NCBI GenBank assembly: GCA_002366595.1 | Contig: DFBK01000011.1 | Span: 1-64,000, forward strand | Direction of reading: 5' to 3' | DNA from: Anaerolineales bacterium UBA3082 | Lineage (GTDB): Bacteria > Chloroflexota > Anaerolineae > UBA7937 | DNA length: 64,000 nucleotides | Part shown: positions 1-8,195 of the stretch, piece after piece | Position numbering within the stretch: position 1 is the first letter of the stretch | Layout: each line of letters begins with the position of its first letter | Translations under genes and position numbers: made by a program | Notes under the pieces: generated by a model | The model's input: the letters and a program-made list of their open reading frames with translations, nothing else | Database searches by the model: none | What the model was told of the DNA's origin: nothing

Positions 1-1
1 A

Positions 2-208
2 AGAGAAACTAGACCAATAACTGCCAGGAGATTAGGGCTGAGAGAATTGCCTAAAGCCTGGACAGGTAGCACGCTTAAACAACTACTACATAGTGCTGAG
101 AAAGTCATTGAGCAAAGCGAAGCAATCGGTGGCTCAGAGGATCCCAGGTTACCGGCTGCTCGAAGGATGGTAGAGCTAAGAGAAAAATTGACAGCAGGAA
201 AAAAGTAG
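2..208 (+). CDS. C-terminal end of an unrecognised protein (5' end outside window)
   Basis: Reading frame 2 is open from the window edge to a TAG at 206-208 and gives 68 residues rich in charged and helix-forming residues, ending LREKLTAGKK. It contains LGLRELPKAWTGSTLKQLL and a second helix-like stretch with VIEQSEAIGG. I do not recognise the family. It is the only plus-strand frame that reads like coding sequence here, and it is followed about 90 bases later by a strong terminator, as expected at the end of a transcription unit. Function is unknown and the upstream part is missing. Confidence 0.45.
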   Translation, partial: RETRPITARRLGLRELPKAWTGSTLKQLLHSAEKVIEQSEAIGGSEDPRLPAARRMVELREKLTAGKK

Positions 209-298
209 AATAGCCCTGAATAATCCGCTTTCCAGATACGCCAGGATTCACTCTACATAGCGGCAGAAATATCTTCTCCTCCTGCCTGATATTACCGT

Positions 299-331
299 AA
301 GGCAGATGGCGAACTCGCCATCTGCCTTTTA
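299..331 (+). terminator. Rho-independent terminator
   Basis: A perfect 12-bp inverted repeat (301-312 with 315-326, arms GGCAGATGGCGA and its complement, 2-base centre) is followed directly by TTTT at 327-330. It lies downstream of the plus-strand partial gene ending at 208. Confidence 0.8.
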
Positions 332-413
332 TGCACAATGGAGGTGGTTACCCGCTAGACCTTTATGAGAAGCGCCTTCAGGACGCTTCTGGCTTCTTTC
401 GATTTGCACGACC

Positions 414-587
414 GTGGGGGAGAATATGTTGAATTTCCATGGCATGCCCAGGGGGGCAGCCATCTTTACCCTCGCCGATGCAGCCTTCGCTATAATTACC
501 GGGGATGACACACTTGTAGTCTCTTTCCAGGGGTTGGTCGATAGAATGTTGGGTAAACCCTCGCCTGACAGACCCGGCAACTGTTAA
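414..587 (+). pseudogene. Remnant of a PaaI-like hotdog-fold thioesterase with internal deletion
   Basis: The frame starting at GTG 414 (or ATG 426) encodes MLNFHGMPRGAAIFTLADAA, which matches the signature of PaaI-type thioesterases (N-x-H-G-x-x-H-G-G-A-x-F-T-L-A-D-x-A-F). The second catalytic-region His is replaced by Arg (P-R-G-A). The frame then jumps directly to a segment with LVVSFQGLVDR and GKP, which resembles the last strand of the same fold. About 50 residues between these parts are absent, and the usual N-terminal part is not in frame. It reads as a decayed gene with an internal deletion. Recognition is by motif memory only, so a profile search would be decisive. Confidence 0.6.
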
Positions 588-647
588 TTGTTATCCGCTA
601 CTTTTATCCTTTGGACAACCTCGAGTGGTGTTGCTCGTTAGGCGGAG

Positions 648-1835
648 TTAGCCACCCTTATCAAGGGCGATGCTGTATGCTTTCTCAACGGTCTGGACTA
701 GAGTCGCCCAGTTGAACCTCTCCTCCACTCTTCGCCTGGCTTCCCGTCCCAGGGCTCGTTGTAACTTCTCATTCCGGAGAATGTGGATGATCGCCTGACG
801 GAACGACTCATCGTCACCCGGTTCGATCAGATAACCAGAGACCAGATGTTCGATATACTGGCGGTTCTCTCCCACGTCACTGGCTACGGTGGGCAACCGC
901 GAGCCCATGAGTTCGATGAGTTTGATGGAGCATTTGGTGCGATTGATGAGGGTGTCGTCGTAGGGGTAGATGGCCAGATCTGCGCTGCCCAGCCATTTTT
1001 GAATCTCGTGTTCCTCTACCCAACCGGCGTATTCTACTCCCTCTATCTCCCTCTCGGCCATCAGTTGGCGCAACCTCTCTTCCTCGCCGAACAACCCTTT
1101 CCCCACTACTAGGAGTCGCGCCTCAGGGATGGCTTCGACCACGCCTTTCCAGATCTCTACTACTCGTTCCAGGCTGAACTCGAAGAAACGAGTGTATAGG
1201 AGCACCGTTGGTCTCCCCTCAGGCGCAGGCTGGGGAGGGATCTCTAATTTCAGGCTTTCTAGAGGCATCCCGTTGGGCACGTAGAAAGCGTCTCCGGGCT
1301 TCACTCCCAGAGACCAGGCCAAAGTCTGCAGGGCACGGCTGGCTACAGTCACCGCGTCACAATGGAGGAGTCCCCACTTTTCCTGGAAGGCGAAGAACCG
1401 TTTCTGCAACCAGGTGTAGTTTTCGATCTCGTTCCACCCTCCTGTACCTTCCCAGTCGTCGCTATCAATCACCAGCCCCACCCTAGCCAGGCCTACCTTA
1501 CGCAGAAACCATATAGCCATAGCCACCAAGCCGGAATAGGCTTTCGGCTTAAAAGAATGGATGATATGGGGTTTGCTCTTCAGGGCGCGCGAGAGGAGTC
1601 GCCAAGTGATGATTAGATGGCCCAGGAGGGGGATAGGATGTGGAAGGGTGATGTTGTGAATCTTAACCCCTCTCCTTTCCTCCTCTCTGCCTGAATCCTC
1701 AGGGTTGCTCCAGGGGGCTAGGAACATCTCCACCTCATGGCCTCGAGCCGTCAGGGCCTGGGCCATGGGCAAGGCCCGCATCCTCATGGTTCCCTTGGGC
1801 CCCAGGCCGAAGGGACCGATCATGGCTATTCTCAA
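648..1835 (-). CDS. GT4-type glycosyltransferase
   Basis: This is a GT-B fold glycosyltransferase of about 395 residues. The N-terminal Rossmann half begins RIAMIGPFGLGPKGTMRMRA, with the glycine-rich loop usual for group 1 enzymes. The C-terminal half carries VLLYTRFFEFSLERV and the donor-site segment SIKLIELMGSRLPTVASDVG followed by GYLIEPGDD. I chose the TTG at 1835 because AGAGGTGG stands just upstream and the protein then starts at the first strand. A longer frame reaches 1928 but adds residues unlike the family. It is the leftmost minus-strand gene and is divergent from the kelch gene. Donor and acceptor are unknown. Confidence 0.88.
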   Translation of the reverse strand: MRIAMIGPFGLGPKGTMRMRALPMAQALTARGHEVEMFLAPWSNPEDSGREEERRGVKIHNITLPHPIPLLGHLIITWRLLSRALKSKPHIIHSFKPKAYSGLVAMAIWFLRKVGLARVGLVIDSDDWEGTGGWNEIENYTWLQKRFFAFQEKWGLLHCDAVTVASRALQTLAWSLGVKPGDAFYVPNGMPLESLKLEIPPQPAPEGRPTVLLYTRFFEFSLERVVEIWKGVVEAIPEARLLVVGKGLFGEEERLRQLMAEREIEGVEYAGWVEEHEIQKWLGSADLAIYPYDDTLINRTKCSIKLIELMGSRLPTVASDVGENRQYIEHLVSGYLIEPGDDESFRQAIIHILRNEKLQRALGREARRRVEERFNWATLVQTVEKAYSIALDKGG

Positions 1836-2256
1836 GAGGCCACCTCTATCTCTGTTCCTTCTCTCATATGGTCGAGAGAGCCACCTTTTGCGCCAAAGTA
1901 CGGGAGACGCACCTTGCCATCGCATCATACATCCCTCGAGGCCAGCCTCTAGTGGCCGGAGGGATACACTCGGGCAGAGGCAGTCGGTAGTGGTTAACTA
2001 CTATCTCCCCCTCCATCGAGAAGTGAGCCGTCTACTCTCCCCGGTGATCTAAGCGGCCTCCCTCTCTTGGGAAGTGCACCAATAGAGCATCAGGTCTATC
2101 CTTCCCTCAGCCTCGTTCGAAGCGATCCCTAGGTTATAGCCCACTTCAACGTTGGATAGCCCGGCTCGAAGCGATTATACGATAGAAGGGCTCAACTGGC
2201 AATCATGGGAAGAGGGAGGAGGCCTGGCTAGAGTTTGCTCACCCTTTGAGAGAGCC
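1836..2256. other. Intergenic region between divergent genes
   Basis: No convincing gene is present. A near-perfect 16-bp palindrome (TAGTGGTTAACTACTA, one mismatched pair) lies at 1988-2003 and could be an operator, but nothing else supports this. The short sequence CGAAGCGAT occurs at about 2117 and 2168. The only well-supported element is the promoter that follows at 2257-2285. Confidence 0.4.
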
Positions 2257-2285
2257 TTGAACGGAGGAGCCACGTATTGTATAAT
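2257..2285 (+). promoter_or_regulatory. Sigma-70-type promoter of the HTH-kelch gene
   Basis: TTGAAC at 2257-2262 and a perfect TATAAT at 2280-2285 are separated by exactly 17 bp. The predicted start site near 2292 lies about 32 bases before the ATG at 2324. Confidence 0.8.
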
Positions 2286-2323
2286 TTGTATAGTCTTGAG
2301 CATAGGGCTAAAGGGGCAAAGAG

Positions 2324-3592
2324 ATGGTCGAAAAGGGAGAACCTCTCTCTCCTCGCGAGTTGGAGATCGCGGAACTGGTGGCCAAAGGTGCCAGTAATAA
2401 GGAGATCGCCCGCGAACTCTTCATCAGTATCAATACGGTAAAGGTTCATCTGAAGAATATTTTCGTCAAGATCGATGTGCAATCCCGTACTGAACTGGCT
2501 ATGCGAGCCGTGGAAGAGGGATGGGTGGACGCCGGGCAAAGGGTGGAGGGGCTGGAGAGAGGCGTCCCTCTCGTGCCCTGGACTGTGGTAGGCCTGTTTG
2601 GGGTGGCTTTGGCCCTGATTTTCCTCGTCGTGCTGCCCCAAGTGCGCTCTCCTGCCACGGAGACGACCATGCCTCCTCTCGAGACCGACCGATGGTCCGA
2701 TTTGGCCCCTATGTCCAGGGCCAGGTCCCGGCTGGCAGCAGTGGCCCATGAGGGGCTGATCTACGCCATCGGAGGCGAGACGGTGAGAGGGCTAACGGGG
2801 CTTCTGGAGATCTATGATTCCACCGCCGATAAGTGGCATAGCGGAGCCTCTAAGTCTAAGCCGGTGGAGGATGTCTCGGCGGTGGTCTTGCGAGGCAAGA
2901 TCTACGTGCCTGGCGGTTGCACCGGGGCAGGCGAACCCCTCCCCATTGTGGAGGTCTATGACCCTCGCAGCGATTCGTGGGAGGATGCAACTCCTTTGCC
3001 CAAGGCTCTTTGCGCCTATGCCTTGGCCGCCTGGGAGGGGAGATTATACCTCTTCGGCGGTTGGGACGGCACTTCTTACTCGGCAGCGGTCTACCGATAC
3101 GACCCGGATACGGATCTCTGGCAGATGGGCACTTCTCTCTCGAATCCTCGCGGTTATGCCGCCGCGGTAGCCGTGGGAGACAAGATCTATGTGGTGGGTG
3201 GATATGATGGTGAGGAGATCCTGAAAACTGTCGAGGAGTACGATCCCATCTTGGAGGCTGAAGGAACTGATCCCTGGAGATTGAAAACGCCTATGTCTTT
3301 GGGTCGAGCCGGCCTCGGGGTCGTGGCTTTGGGAGGCAATCTTTACGCCATCGGCGGGGGGTGGGATCGGGCCCTGGACTATAACGAACGGTATGATCCC
3401 CAACTAGACGCCTGGTCGCCCTTTGAGGCATCTCCGGTGAACGCGTGGTCCCATTCAGGGGTGGCTGCTATAGATACCAGAGTTTATCTATTTGGAGGGT
3501 GGAACGGAGACCACCTGGCCTCGGCAGAGGCGTATCAGGCCCTCTTTCGAGTCTTCATACCCGTCTGGGAGCGGCAAGAGAGCCCTGAGTGA
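2324..3592 (+). CDS. Membrane-tethered LuxR-type HTH protein with extracytoplasmic kelch propeller
   Basis: The protein has 422 residues. Residues 1-67 form a LuxR/GerE-type helix-turn-helix, with LSPRELEIAELVAKGASNKE and the recognition-helix region SINTVKVHLKNIF. Residues about 85-107 form one hydrophobic helix (VVGLFGVALALIFLVVLPQV). Residues about 123-405 hold six kelch repeats, recognisable by IYAIGG, IYVPGG, LYLFGG, IYVVGG, LYAIGG and VYLFGG, so a six-bladed propeller is expected outside the membrane. AAAGGGG precedes the ATG. There is no receiver or PAS domain. The layout suggests a one-component membrane regulator sensing an outside ligand, perhaps the glycan made nearby; that is inference. 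The C-terminal RVFIPVWER resembles a motif in neighbouring exported proteins. Confidence 0.9.
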   Translation: MVEKGEPLSPRELEIAELVAKGASNKEIARELFISINTVKVHLKNIFVKIDVQSRTELAMRAVEEGWVDAGQRVEGLERGVPLVPWTVVGLFGVALALIFLVVLPQVRSPATETTMPPLETDRWSDLAPMSRARSRLAAVAHEGLIYAIGGETVRGLTGLLEIYDSTADKWHSGASKSKPVEDVSAVVLRGKIYVPGGCTGAGEPLPIVEVYDPRSDSWEDATPLPKALCAYALAAWEGRLYLFGGWDGTSYSAAVYRYDPDTDLWQMGTSLSNPRGYAAAVAVGDKIYVVGGYDGEEILKTVEEYDPILEAEGTDPWRLKTPMSLGRAGLGVVALGGNLYAIGGGWDRALDYNERYDPQLDAWSPFEASPVNAWSHSGVAAIDTRVYLFGGWNGDHLASAEAYQALFRVFIPVWERQESPE

Positions 3593-3658
3593 GCGTAGTC
3601 TGGAGAAGTGGGAAGCATCACATTCAGGCGCATCTACTGATTTGCCCAACCCCAAAAC

Positions 3659-3692
3659 AAACCACCAGGCCGTTCATTAGGCCTGGTGGTTT
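3659..3692. terminator. Bidirectional terminator between convergent genes
   Basis: A perfect 13-bp stem (AAACCACCAGGCC at 3659-3671, complement at 3680-3692) has an 8-base loop and is flanked by A and T runs on both strands. It lies between the plus-strand kelch gene ending at 3592 and the minus-strand gene ending at 3720. Confidence 0.85.
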
Positions 3693-3719
3693 CGCTCCTG
3701 CTAAGTTCCTGAACGCCCG

Positions 3720-5048
3720 CTACTGCGGGAAGGCGTTGTAGCACATCAACCAGTCACCTGCCTCGGAGGTAACCTCGTTTCCTTCGTTGATGATGGCCAC
3801 CAGTTTCTTGCCGTTGGTGCTGGTTATGACTATGCTGCCTAGGAAACCGGAGGGCAACCCATCATTGGGCTGGTACCACAATGCAGTCCCGCCTGGCAGG
3901 ATGGTAGCCGTTTTGGTCATGCCGTTGGAGTAGGTTAGAAGGACATCGGCGTCCGCGGTGTCGACGTTCTGTACCGTGACGCTGGTGATCCAATCGTAGT
4001 AGTAGTTCATTATGACGGGCGCGCTAACTGTGGTGGAGCCGTCGGAGAAGCCATTGTAGCTAGCAGCGCTGTTGTTGTTGAAATTGCCTTCGTTGACTAG
4101 AACGACGATGGATTTCCCATTGGTAGATTCGACCGTTGCCCCTATGAGGGCTCCAACCGGTATATCGGGGTCATTTGGCGTGTACTGCAGCCAAGAGGTG
4201 TTGGGAGGAATGGTAGCGTTCCTCTCCACCCCGTTGGAGTAGGTCAGAGTGACCATGGCGTCCGCGGTATCGATGTTCTGCACGGTAAGGGAGGTCAACC
4301 ACCCATAGTAGTTGTTCATTATCACCGGCGCATAGGCCACCGTGGACCCAGAGGCGAAAGCGTTGTAGGCATAGTACTCGTTGTTCCCGTAGATGCTAAC
4401 CATTGCGGCCAACGACTTCCCATTGGTTGACTCAACCACCGCCGACCCGATGTATCCGGTGCCGAGGTCAGCAGCCTGGTCCGCTTGGTCGAATACTGCC
4501 GAGGCCGAGGCCGGAATCGTATCGGTCAACGTATCTACCACGGTGCCGGAGGCATTGTAGAAGGTGATGGAGATGTCCGCATCTGCCGTATCAGCGTTCT
4601 GAAGGGCAATGGCTGAGATATAGCCGTAGTACTCATAGTACACTCCGGGCAGATACAACGTGGTACGCGTCTCCGTGTCGGCTACCCCCCCGTAACTGCC
4701 GCCAGTATTGGGGCTTGATGACTGGAGATTGGTGATAGCCACCACGGGGATACTGCTGGATACGACCACCGAATACCTTCCGTCGGCCAGGCCGCTTAGA
4801 TTGGGAACGTACCATAGTTGCGATTGCCCTGCGGCGATGGTGGTTGAGTCAGTCCAGACCGAAGTCCCGCTTGAGTCGTAGATCTCCACCGAGACGCTTG
4901 CGGTTTCAGTGGTACTGGGGTTCTGAACCGTGAAGGAGCTAACCCAGGTACCCGGCCCCTGTGCGCTCACCGCCGCCACCGCCACGAAGCAGAGGAGCAG
5001 TACTAACCCCATGTATGAAAGTATACGCAGCCTAAATGGTTTCTTCAC
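3720..5048 (-). CDS. Secreted repeat protein built from about 105-residue beta domains
   Basis: The protein has 442 residues from the GTG at 5048, chosen because GGAGG stands 7 bases upstream. An N-terminal signal peptide (KKPFRLRILSYMGLVLLLCF, ending near VSAQG) is followed by four related segments of about 90-110 residues. Each has a W/Y-x-(T/S)-x-x-x-(V/L)-Q-N start, an acidic D-T-A-D-A turn and a T/S-N-G-K-(S/K) strand. The segments open with YLPGVYYEYYG, YAPVIMNNYYG or APVIMNYYYD. Composition (Thr, Ser, Asn, Tyr, Asp rich, almost no Cys) fits a surface beta-sandwich protein. No catalytic motif is seen. It has its own consensus promoter with two palindromic boxes, so it is probably regulated independently of the glycan genes. 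Function is not known; surface or adhesive protein is a guess. Confidence 0.85.
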   Translation of the reverse strand: MKKPFRLRILSYMGLVLLLCFVAVAAVSAQGPGTWVSSFTVQNPSTTETASVSVEIYDSSGTSVWTDSTTIAAGQSQLWYVPNLSGLADGRYSVVVSSSIPVVAITNLQSSSPNTGGSYGGVADTETRTTLYLPGVYYEYYGYISAIALQNADTADADISITFYNASGTVVDTLTDTIPASASAVFDQADQAADLGTGYIGSAVVESTNGKSLAAMVSIYGNNEYYAYNAFASGSTVAYAPVIMNNYYGWLTSLTVQNIDTADAMVTLTYSNGVERNATIPPNTSWLQYTPNDPDIPVGALIGATVESTNGKSIVVLVNEGNFNNNSAASYNGFSDGSTTVSAPVIMNYYYDWITSVTVQNVDTADADVLLTYSNGMTKTATILPGGTALWYQPNDGLPSGFLGSIVITSTNGKKLVAIINEGNEVTSEAGDWLMCYNAFPQ

Positions 5049-5085
5049 CGTACAGCCTCCTTCCCGCAATTGTTGCTCTTTGTCT

Positions 5086-5114
5086 ATTATAGTGTAGTCA
5101 CGCTCTCCTGTCAA
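5086..5114 (-). promoter_or_regulatory. Consensus sigma-70 promoter of the secreted repeat protein
   Basis: On the minus strand, TTGACA (5114-5109) and TATAAT (5091-5086) both match consensus perfectly with a 17-bp spacer. The start site near 5079 gives a leader of about 31 bases to the GTG at 5048. The -35 box lies inside the repeat described at 5094-5180. Confidence 0.85.
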
Positions 5115-5180
5115 TAACACTTTGGTATTATTTCAACGCGTAGTCACCCTCTCCTGTCAATAACACTTTAGTATTATTTC
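5094..5180 (-). repeat. Two tandem 41-bp repeats with operator-like palindromes
   Basis: 5094-5134 and 5140-5180 are 41-bp direct repeats 46 bp apart with two mismatches. Each contains a TTGACA (minus strand) and, immediately upstream of it, an imperfect palindrome with 8-base arms (AATAACAC and GTATTATT, 4-base centre) at 5113-5132 and 5159-5178. Only the gene-proximal copy has a -10 box. The 46-bp period is a little over four helical turns. This fits a duplicated regulator-binding site overlapping the -35 element; the regulator is unknown. Confidence 0.75.
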
Positions 5181-5222
5181 CACAAGACGCTTCTGAGTCA
5201 TCATGGTCCAATGTCGCCTCGC

Positions 5223-6194
5223 TTATGAGTTGACCTTCGCATCAGGCCCCCCGGTCGCTGCGGCATCTCCGGTTAATAGATACCTACATAGAGCCAGCGA
5301 AGCCAGACTGTAGATAACGTCCGCCACCGTCACTAAGAGGCGGAAGAGTAGAGATATCACTATGGCCATGGAGAGGGGGATGAATCGACTGAACAACAGA
5401 GAGATGCTCACATCCCTCACCAGCAAGCCACCGGGCAAAAGAGAAGCCACAATGGCGAGAGTTACCGAGATCGCAGCGGTGTGTATCACCGCCGGCGCAT
5501 AGGTGAGCGGCAGGGGGTAGACCACGTTCGCCACCCAGTAGAGCATCAACCCGCCCAAAAGCCAACTCAAGGAGTATTCAGCCGACCATAGGAGAGTATC
5601 CCGCAGCGTGAGAGCGGTCTCATCTCCAGCCAGCCTAGCCATTAAGAAGGCCACCCCTCTTTTCAGCAACAATGGCGAGACCACCACTAGCAGAGAGAGC
5701 CCTATCAAGGCGGGAGTTCGGTATCTGGGGAGGAGGGGGGTTTCTCCAATGTAGAAAGGTAAGGTCAGTAGGGAGATGAATACCCCGGAGGCGATCTTCA
5801 AGGCCAGTTCCAGAGAGGTGCCAACCAGGGCGAAGGACCGCGCTACTCCCTCCTTCTGGTATAGGTAGACCCGAGCACCTATATGCCAGAGAGGCCCCGG
5901 GAGGCGAGCAGCGAGGTTGGCTTGGCAATAGGCCCGGAGATTCCTGGCAAAACTCGCAACCTGGCAAAGTCGTGCGGCGATGGAACTCCACACCCAGATG
6001 TTCAAGAAAAAAATGAGGCCGTAGAGGAGGAGGGAGAGGGCCAGGTATGGGTAGTTGATGCTCCATTGATATGCGGATAACTCTTCCCAGTCCCTATAGA
6101 GGCCGTATCCAAAGAAGAGCAGTATGGCGGCAGTAGCCGCGAGAAGGGCCACCCTTCTCGCCGTTGGAGACCAAAGGGAGGTGATGGCTCTCAA
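5223..6194 (-). CDS. Flippase-like integral membrane protein (LPG-synthase TM region / UPF0104 family)
   Basis: This multi-pass membrane protein of about 323 residues belongs to the group with the transmembrane region of lysylphosphatidylglycerol synthase. It has about eight hydrophobic helices and the family-like segment YCQANLAARLPGPLWHIGAR. There is no cytosolic aminoacyl-transfer domain. Relatives include AglD-type and flippase-like proteins in glycan clusters. I chose the TTG at 6194: AGGAG stands 6 bases before it and it overlaps the TGA of the upstream methyltransferase as TTGA, showing translational coupling. A longer frame to 6356 would overlap that gene heavily. A second member lies at 45376. 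Role is probably lipid-linked substrate movement or membrane assembly, inferred from context. Confidence 0.82.
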   Translation of the reverse strand: MRAITSLWSPTARRVALLAATAAILLFFGYGLYRDWEELSAYQWSINYPYLALSLLLYGLIFFLNIWVWSSIAARLCQVASFARNLRAYCQANLAARLPGPLWHIGARVYLYQKEGVARSFALVGTSLELALKIASGVFISLLTLPFYIGETPLLPRYRTPALIGLSLLVVVSPLLLKRGVAFLMARLAGDETALTLRDTLLWSAEYSLSWLLGGLMLYWVANVVYPLPLTYAPAVIHTAAISVTLAIVASLLPGGLLVRDVSISLLFSRFIPLSMAIVISLLFRLLVTVADVIYSLASLALCRYLLTGDAAATGGPDAKVNS

Positions 6195-7267
6195 CGATAT
6201 CTCCTCTCCCTTCTCTGAGTGATAGGACTCTCGCCTACATTGGTGGGTGGTGTCTCCTGGCCTGGAAAGTGTTCCCCTCGCAGAGAGGATGCTATCTCTG
6301 GAGAGGCGCTTCCCGTCCTCAGTACCCTGTTTGGCCCCATCCCACTGAGACCACAAAAGAGGGTCATCAGCGCACCTCGATTCAGCCTATCGATTAGGAG
6401 ATAGAAAGGCAGCACCATAAGGCGGAGCCATTGAGTGCGGAGGAGGCCGTCCCAAGGGGGGGGAGCGGGTGGTCTTCTGCCCAACTTCCTGTGCAGGAGA
6501 TACTGGAGGCTGACCGAAAAACTGCGCCAACTCCCGAAGAAACAACGGAGAGCGTGGGTCTGGAACCCAACCTGGGAAAGCATTTGCTTCAAAGTGTGAG
6601 GAGAGAAAAGGTAGAAGTGGCGTGGGGCGTCCCAGTGGGACCAAAATGGCCCAAAAAGCCGGGCATCGATGCTATCGCCATTGGGCGTCCCAATTACTAG
6701 GAGGCCGTCCGTGCGCAATATGCGAGCGATCTCGGCCAGGCTTCCCTTGGGATCTGGGAGATGCTCTATAACATCCCAGAGGGTAACCACATCGAAGTGC
6801 TGGTCCGGGAAGCAGGCCTCTTCTAGTTCTCCCACATAGACTTCCAAACCGAACCTCTTCCTGGCGTAGTGGGCGGCACTCTGGCTGGTGTCCAGGCCCA
6901 TCACCTCCCAACCACCGAGTTTTTCCATCTCGTGGGCGAAATTCCCAGTCCCGCAGCCCACATCCAAAAGCCTCCCCCGCCGCTTTCGGGCCGTGATGGC
7001 TTTGCACTTCCTGGAGAGGCCATAGCGGCGGTTCAGGCGCAAAAAGAGGCTGGGTTCGTCGTCGATGGCTGGGATGTGTGCTAGGTAATCCTTTGGATAG
7101 TAGTTAGCGAGTTGCTCCTTGGTGGGCCTGGGATTCAGGTATATGAGGCCGCATTTCTCGCATTTCACGAACTGGAAGGGACCTCCTTGGCCATGGGACC
7201 AATCCCAAGCCTGATGAAGGGGTTGAGATCTCTTCGAGCCGCACAGGTTACAAGATATATATTCCAA
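6191..7267 (-). CDS. SAM-dependent methyltransferase with N-terminal zinc-binding cysteines
   Basis: This class I methyltransferase has four cysteines near the start (CNLCGS and KCEKCGLIYLNPRP), as in the Methyltransf_23-like enzymes of antibiotic and glycan clusters. The SAM-binding loop is RLLDVGCGTGNFAHEM, followed by VVTLWDVIEHLPDP and LLVIGTPNGDS. The TTG at 7267 follows AGGGG and puts the Cys pair near the N-terminus as in relatives; an upstream TTG at 7321 is also open but overlaps the preceding GT2. Its stop overlaps the next start. The acceptor is probably a sugar or glycan intermediate, which is inference from the neighbours. Confidence 0.85.
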   Translation of the reverse strand: MEYISCNLCGSKRSQPLHQAWDWSHGQGGPFQFVKCEKCGLIYLNPRPTKEQLANYYPKDYLAHIPAIDDEPSLFLRLNRRYGLSRKCKAITARKRRGRLLDVGCGTGNFAHEMEKLGGWEVMGLDTSQSAAHYARKRFGLEVYVGELEEACFPDQHFDVVTLWDVIEHLPDPKGSLAEIARILRTDGLLVIGTPNGDSIDARLFGPFWSHWDAPRHFYLFSPHTLKQMLSQVGFQTHALRCFFGSWRSFSVSLQYLLHRKLGRRPPAPPPWDGLLRTQWLRLMVLPFYLLIDRLNRGALMTLFCGLSGMGPNRVLRTGSASPEIASSLRGEHFPGQETPPTNVGESPITQRRERRYR

Positions 7268-7289
7268 ATCCCTTCCCCTACGAGCGGCC

Positions 7290-8195
7290 TCAGTCTGACG
7301 AGAGCGTTGATTCGCCTGCAAGATGGGAGCGGAGGGCTTCCCCCACTCCTGCCAGATAGGCGGGTACGACCTTGGCGTTCCCTTGTATGATCTCGCGTAG
7401 AACGAACCAGAAGGTATGGAGCGTTATGAATAGATACTTGGTTCTGCTGAATTTGAGGTGGAAGCGGACGGAGCTCCGGCCGTGTATACGCCACCATTTG
7501 GCCGGCTGGGGCTTCTTCAGCGTACCCAGCGATACCTTATGCCACATCTTGGCCTGGGGGACATAGAGGATGCTATATCCGGCCCGTCTGACACGCTCTG
7601 AGAAATCCCAGTCCTCATAGTAGAAGAAATATCCAGGATCGAAGAGCCCCACTTCTTCGAAGACCTGTCTCCTAATCAGCAGGCCACAAGCGGGAGCGTA
7701 ATCTATGCGCCTTTGACGAGCGTAGGATGGGCCATCGTTTTTGTTCAAGCCGATGAATACGATCCCTGGTGGGAAGGACCTCTTCCTGGCCCCAGTTGAC
7801 CACAGCCTGGAACCCTCTCCATGGTAGTAGATTTTGGGCATGAGCACCCCCGCCTGGGGCTCGGCTTCTGCCGCCTCAACCAACTCCCCTAAGAGCGAGA
7901 TGTCCAGAACGGTATCGTTGTTCAAGAGAAGAATATAGTCGGTCCCCCTTCGGAGGGCATACTTGATTGCAATATTGAACGCACGAGCCATACCTAGATT
8001 CTCCTCGTTCTCAATCATCTCCAGGGTAGGGAACCGCTTCTTCAGATATTCCGGCGCGCCATCGGTGGAGCCGTTGTCTACCACCAGGGTTCGAAAGGCT
8101 GGATAATCCATATCCAGGGCTGAGGTGACACACTCGGCGGTGTCTTCTTTGCAATTCCACCCCAGGATCACTACATAGACGAAGGGAACTTTCAT
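7290..8195 (-). CDS. GT2 glycosyltransferase (rhamnosyltransferase-like)
   Basis: This family 2 inverting GT-A enzyme has about 301 residues. It starts with VYVVILGWNCKEDTAECV and has LVVDNGSTDGAPEYL for nucleotide binding, the metal-site equivalent YILLLNNDTVLD, and the acceptor-side VGLFDPGYFFYYEDWDFS. This pattern is typical of rhamnosyl- or galactofuranosyl-like transferases. The C-terminus has a hydrophobic stretch (YLFITLHTFWFVLREII) that may anchor it. The ATG at 8195 overlaps the stop of the upstream GT2 as ATGA. Donor is not predictable. Confidence 0.9.
   Translation of the reverse strand: MKVPFVYVVILGWNCKEDTAECVTSALDMDYPAFRTLVVDNGSTDGAPEYLKKRFPTLEMIENEENLGMARAFNIAIKYALRRGTDYILLLNNDTVLDISLLGELVEAAEAEPQAGVLMPKIYYHGEGSRLWSTGARKRSFPPGIVFIGLNKNDGPSYARQRRIDYAPACGLLIRRQVFEEVGLFDPGYFFYYEDWDFSERVRRAGYSILYVPQAKMWHKVSLGTLKKPQPAKWWRIHGRSSVRFHLKFSRTKYLFITLHTFWFVLREIIQGNAKVVPAYLAGVGEALRSHLAGESTLSSD

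Noticed and set aside
105..580. Minus-strand ORFs of 77 and 83 codons at the left end
   Set aside because: They lie opposite the partial plus-strand gene, the terminator hairpin and the thioesterase remnant. Their translations show no domain character and no ribosome site.
783..2052. Several plus-strand ORFs of 70-115 codons
   Set aside because: They are antisense to the well-supported GT4 gene or run across the intergenic region, with Ser/Arg/Pro-rich shadow composition.
2228..2749. 173-codon minus-strand ORF opposite the HTH-kelch gene
   Set aside because: It is antisense to the conserved HTH and membrane helix and crosses the consensus promoter. Its composition is Gln/His/Arg-rich and matches no family.
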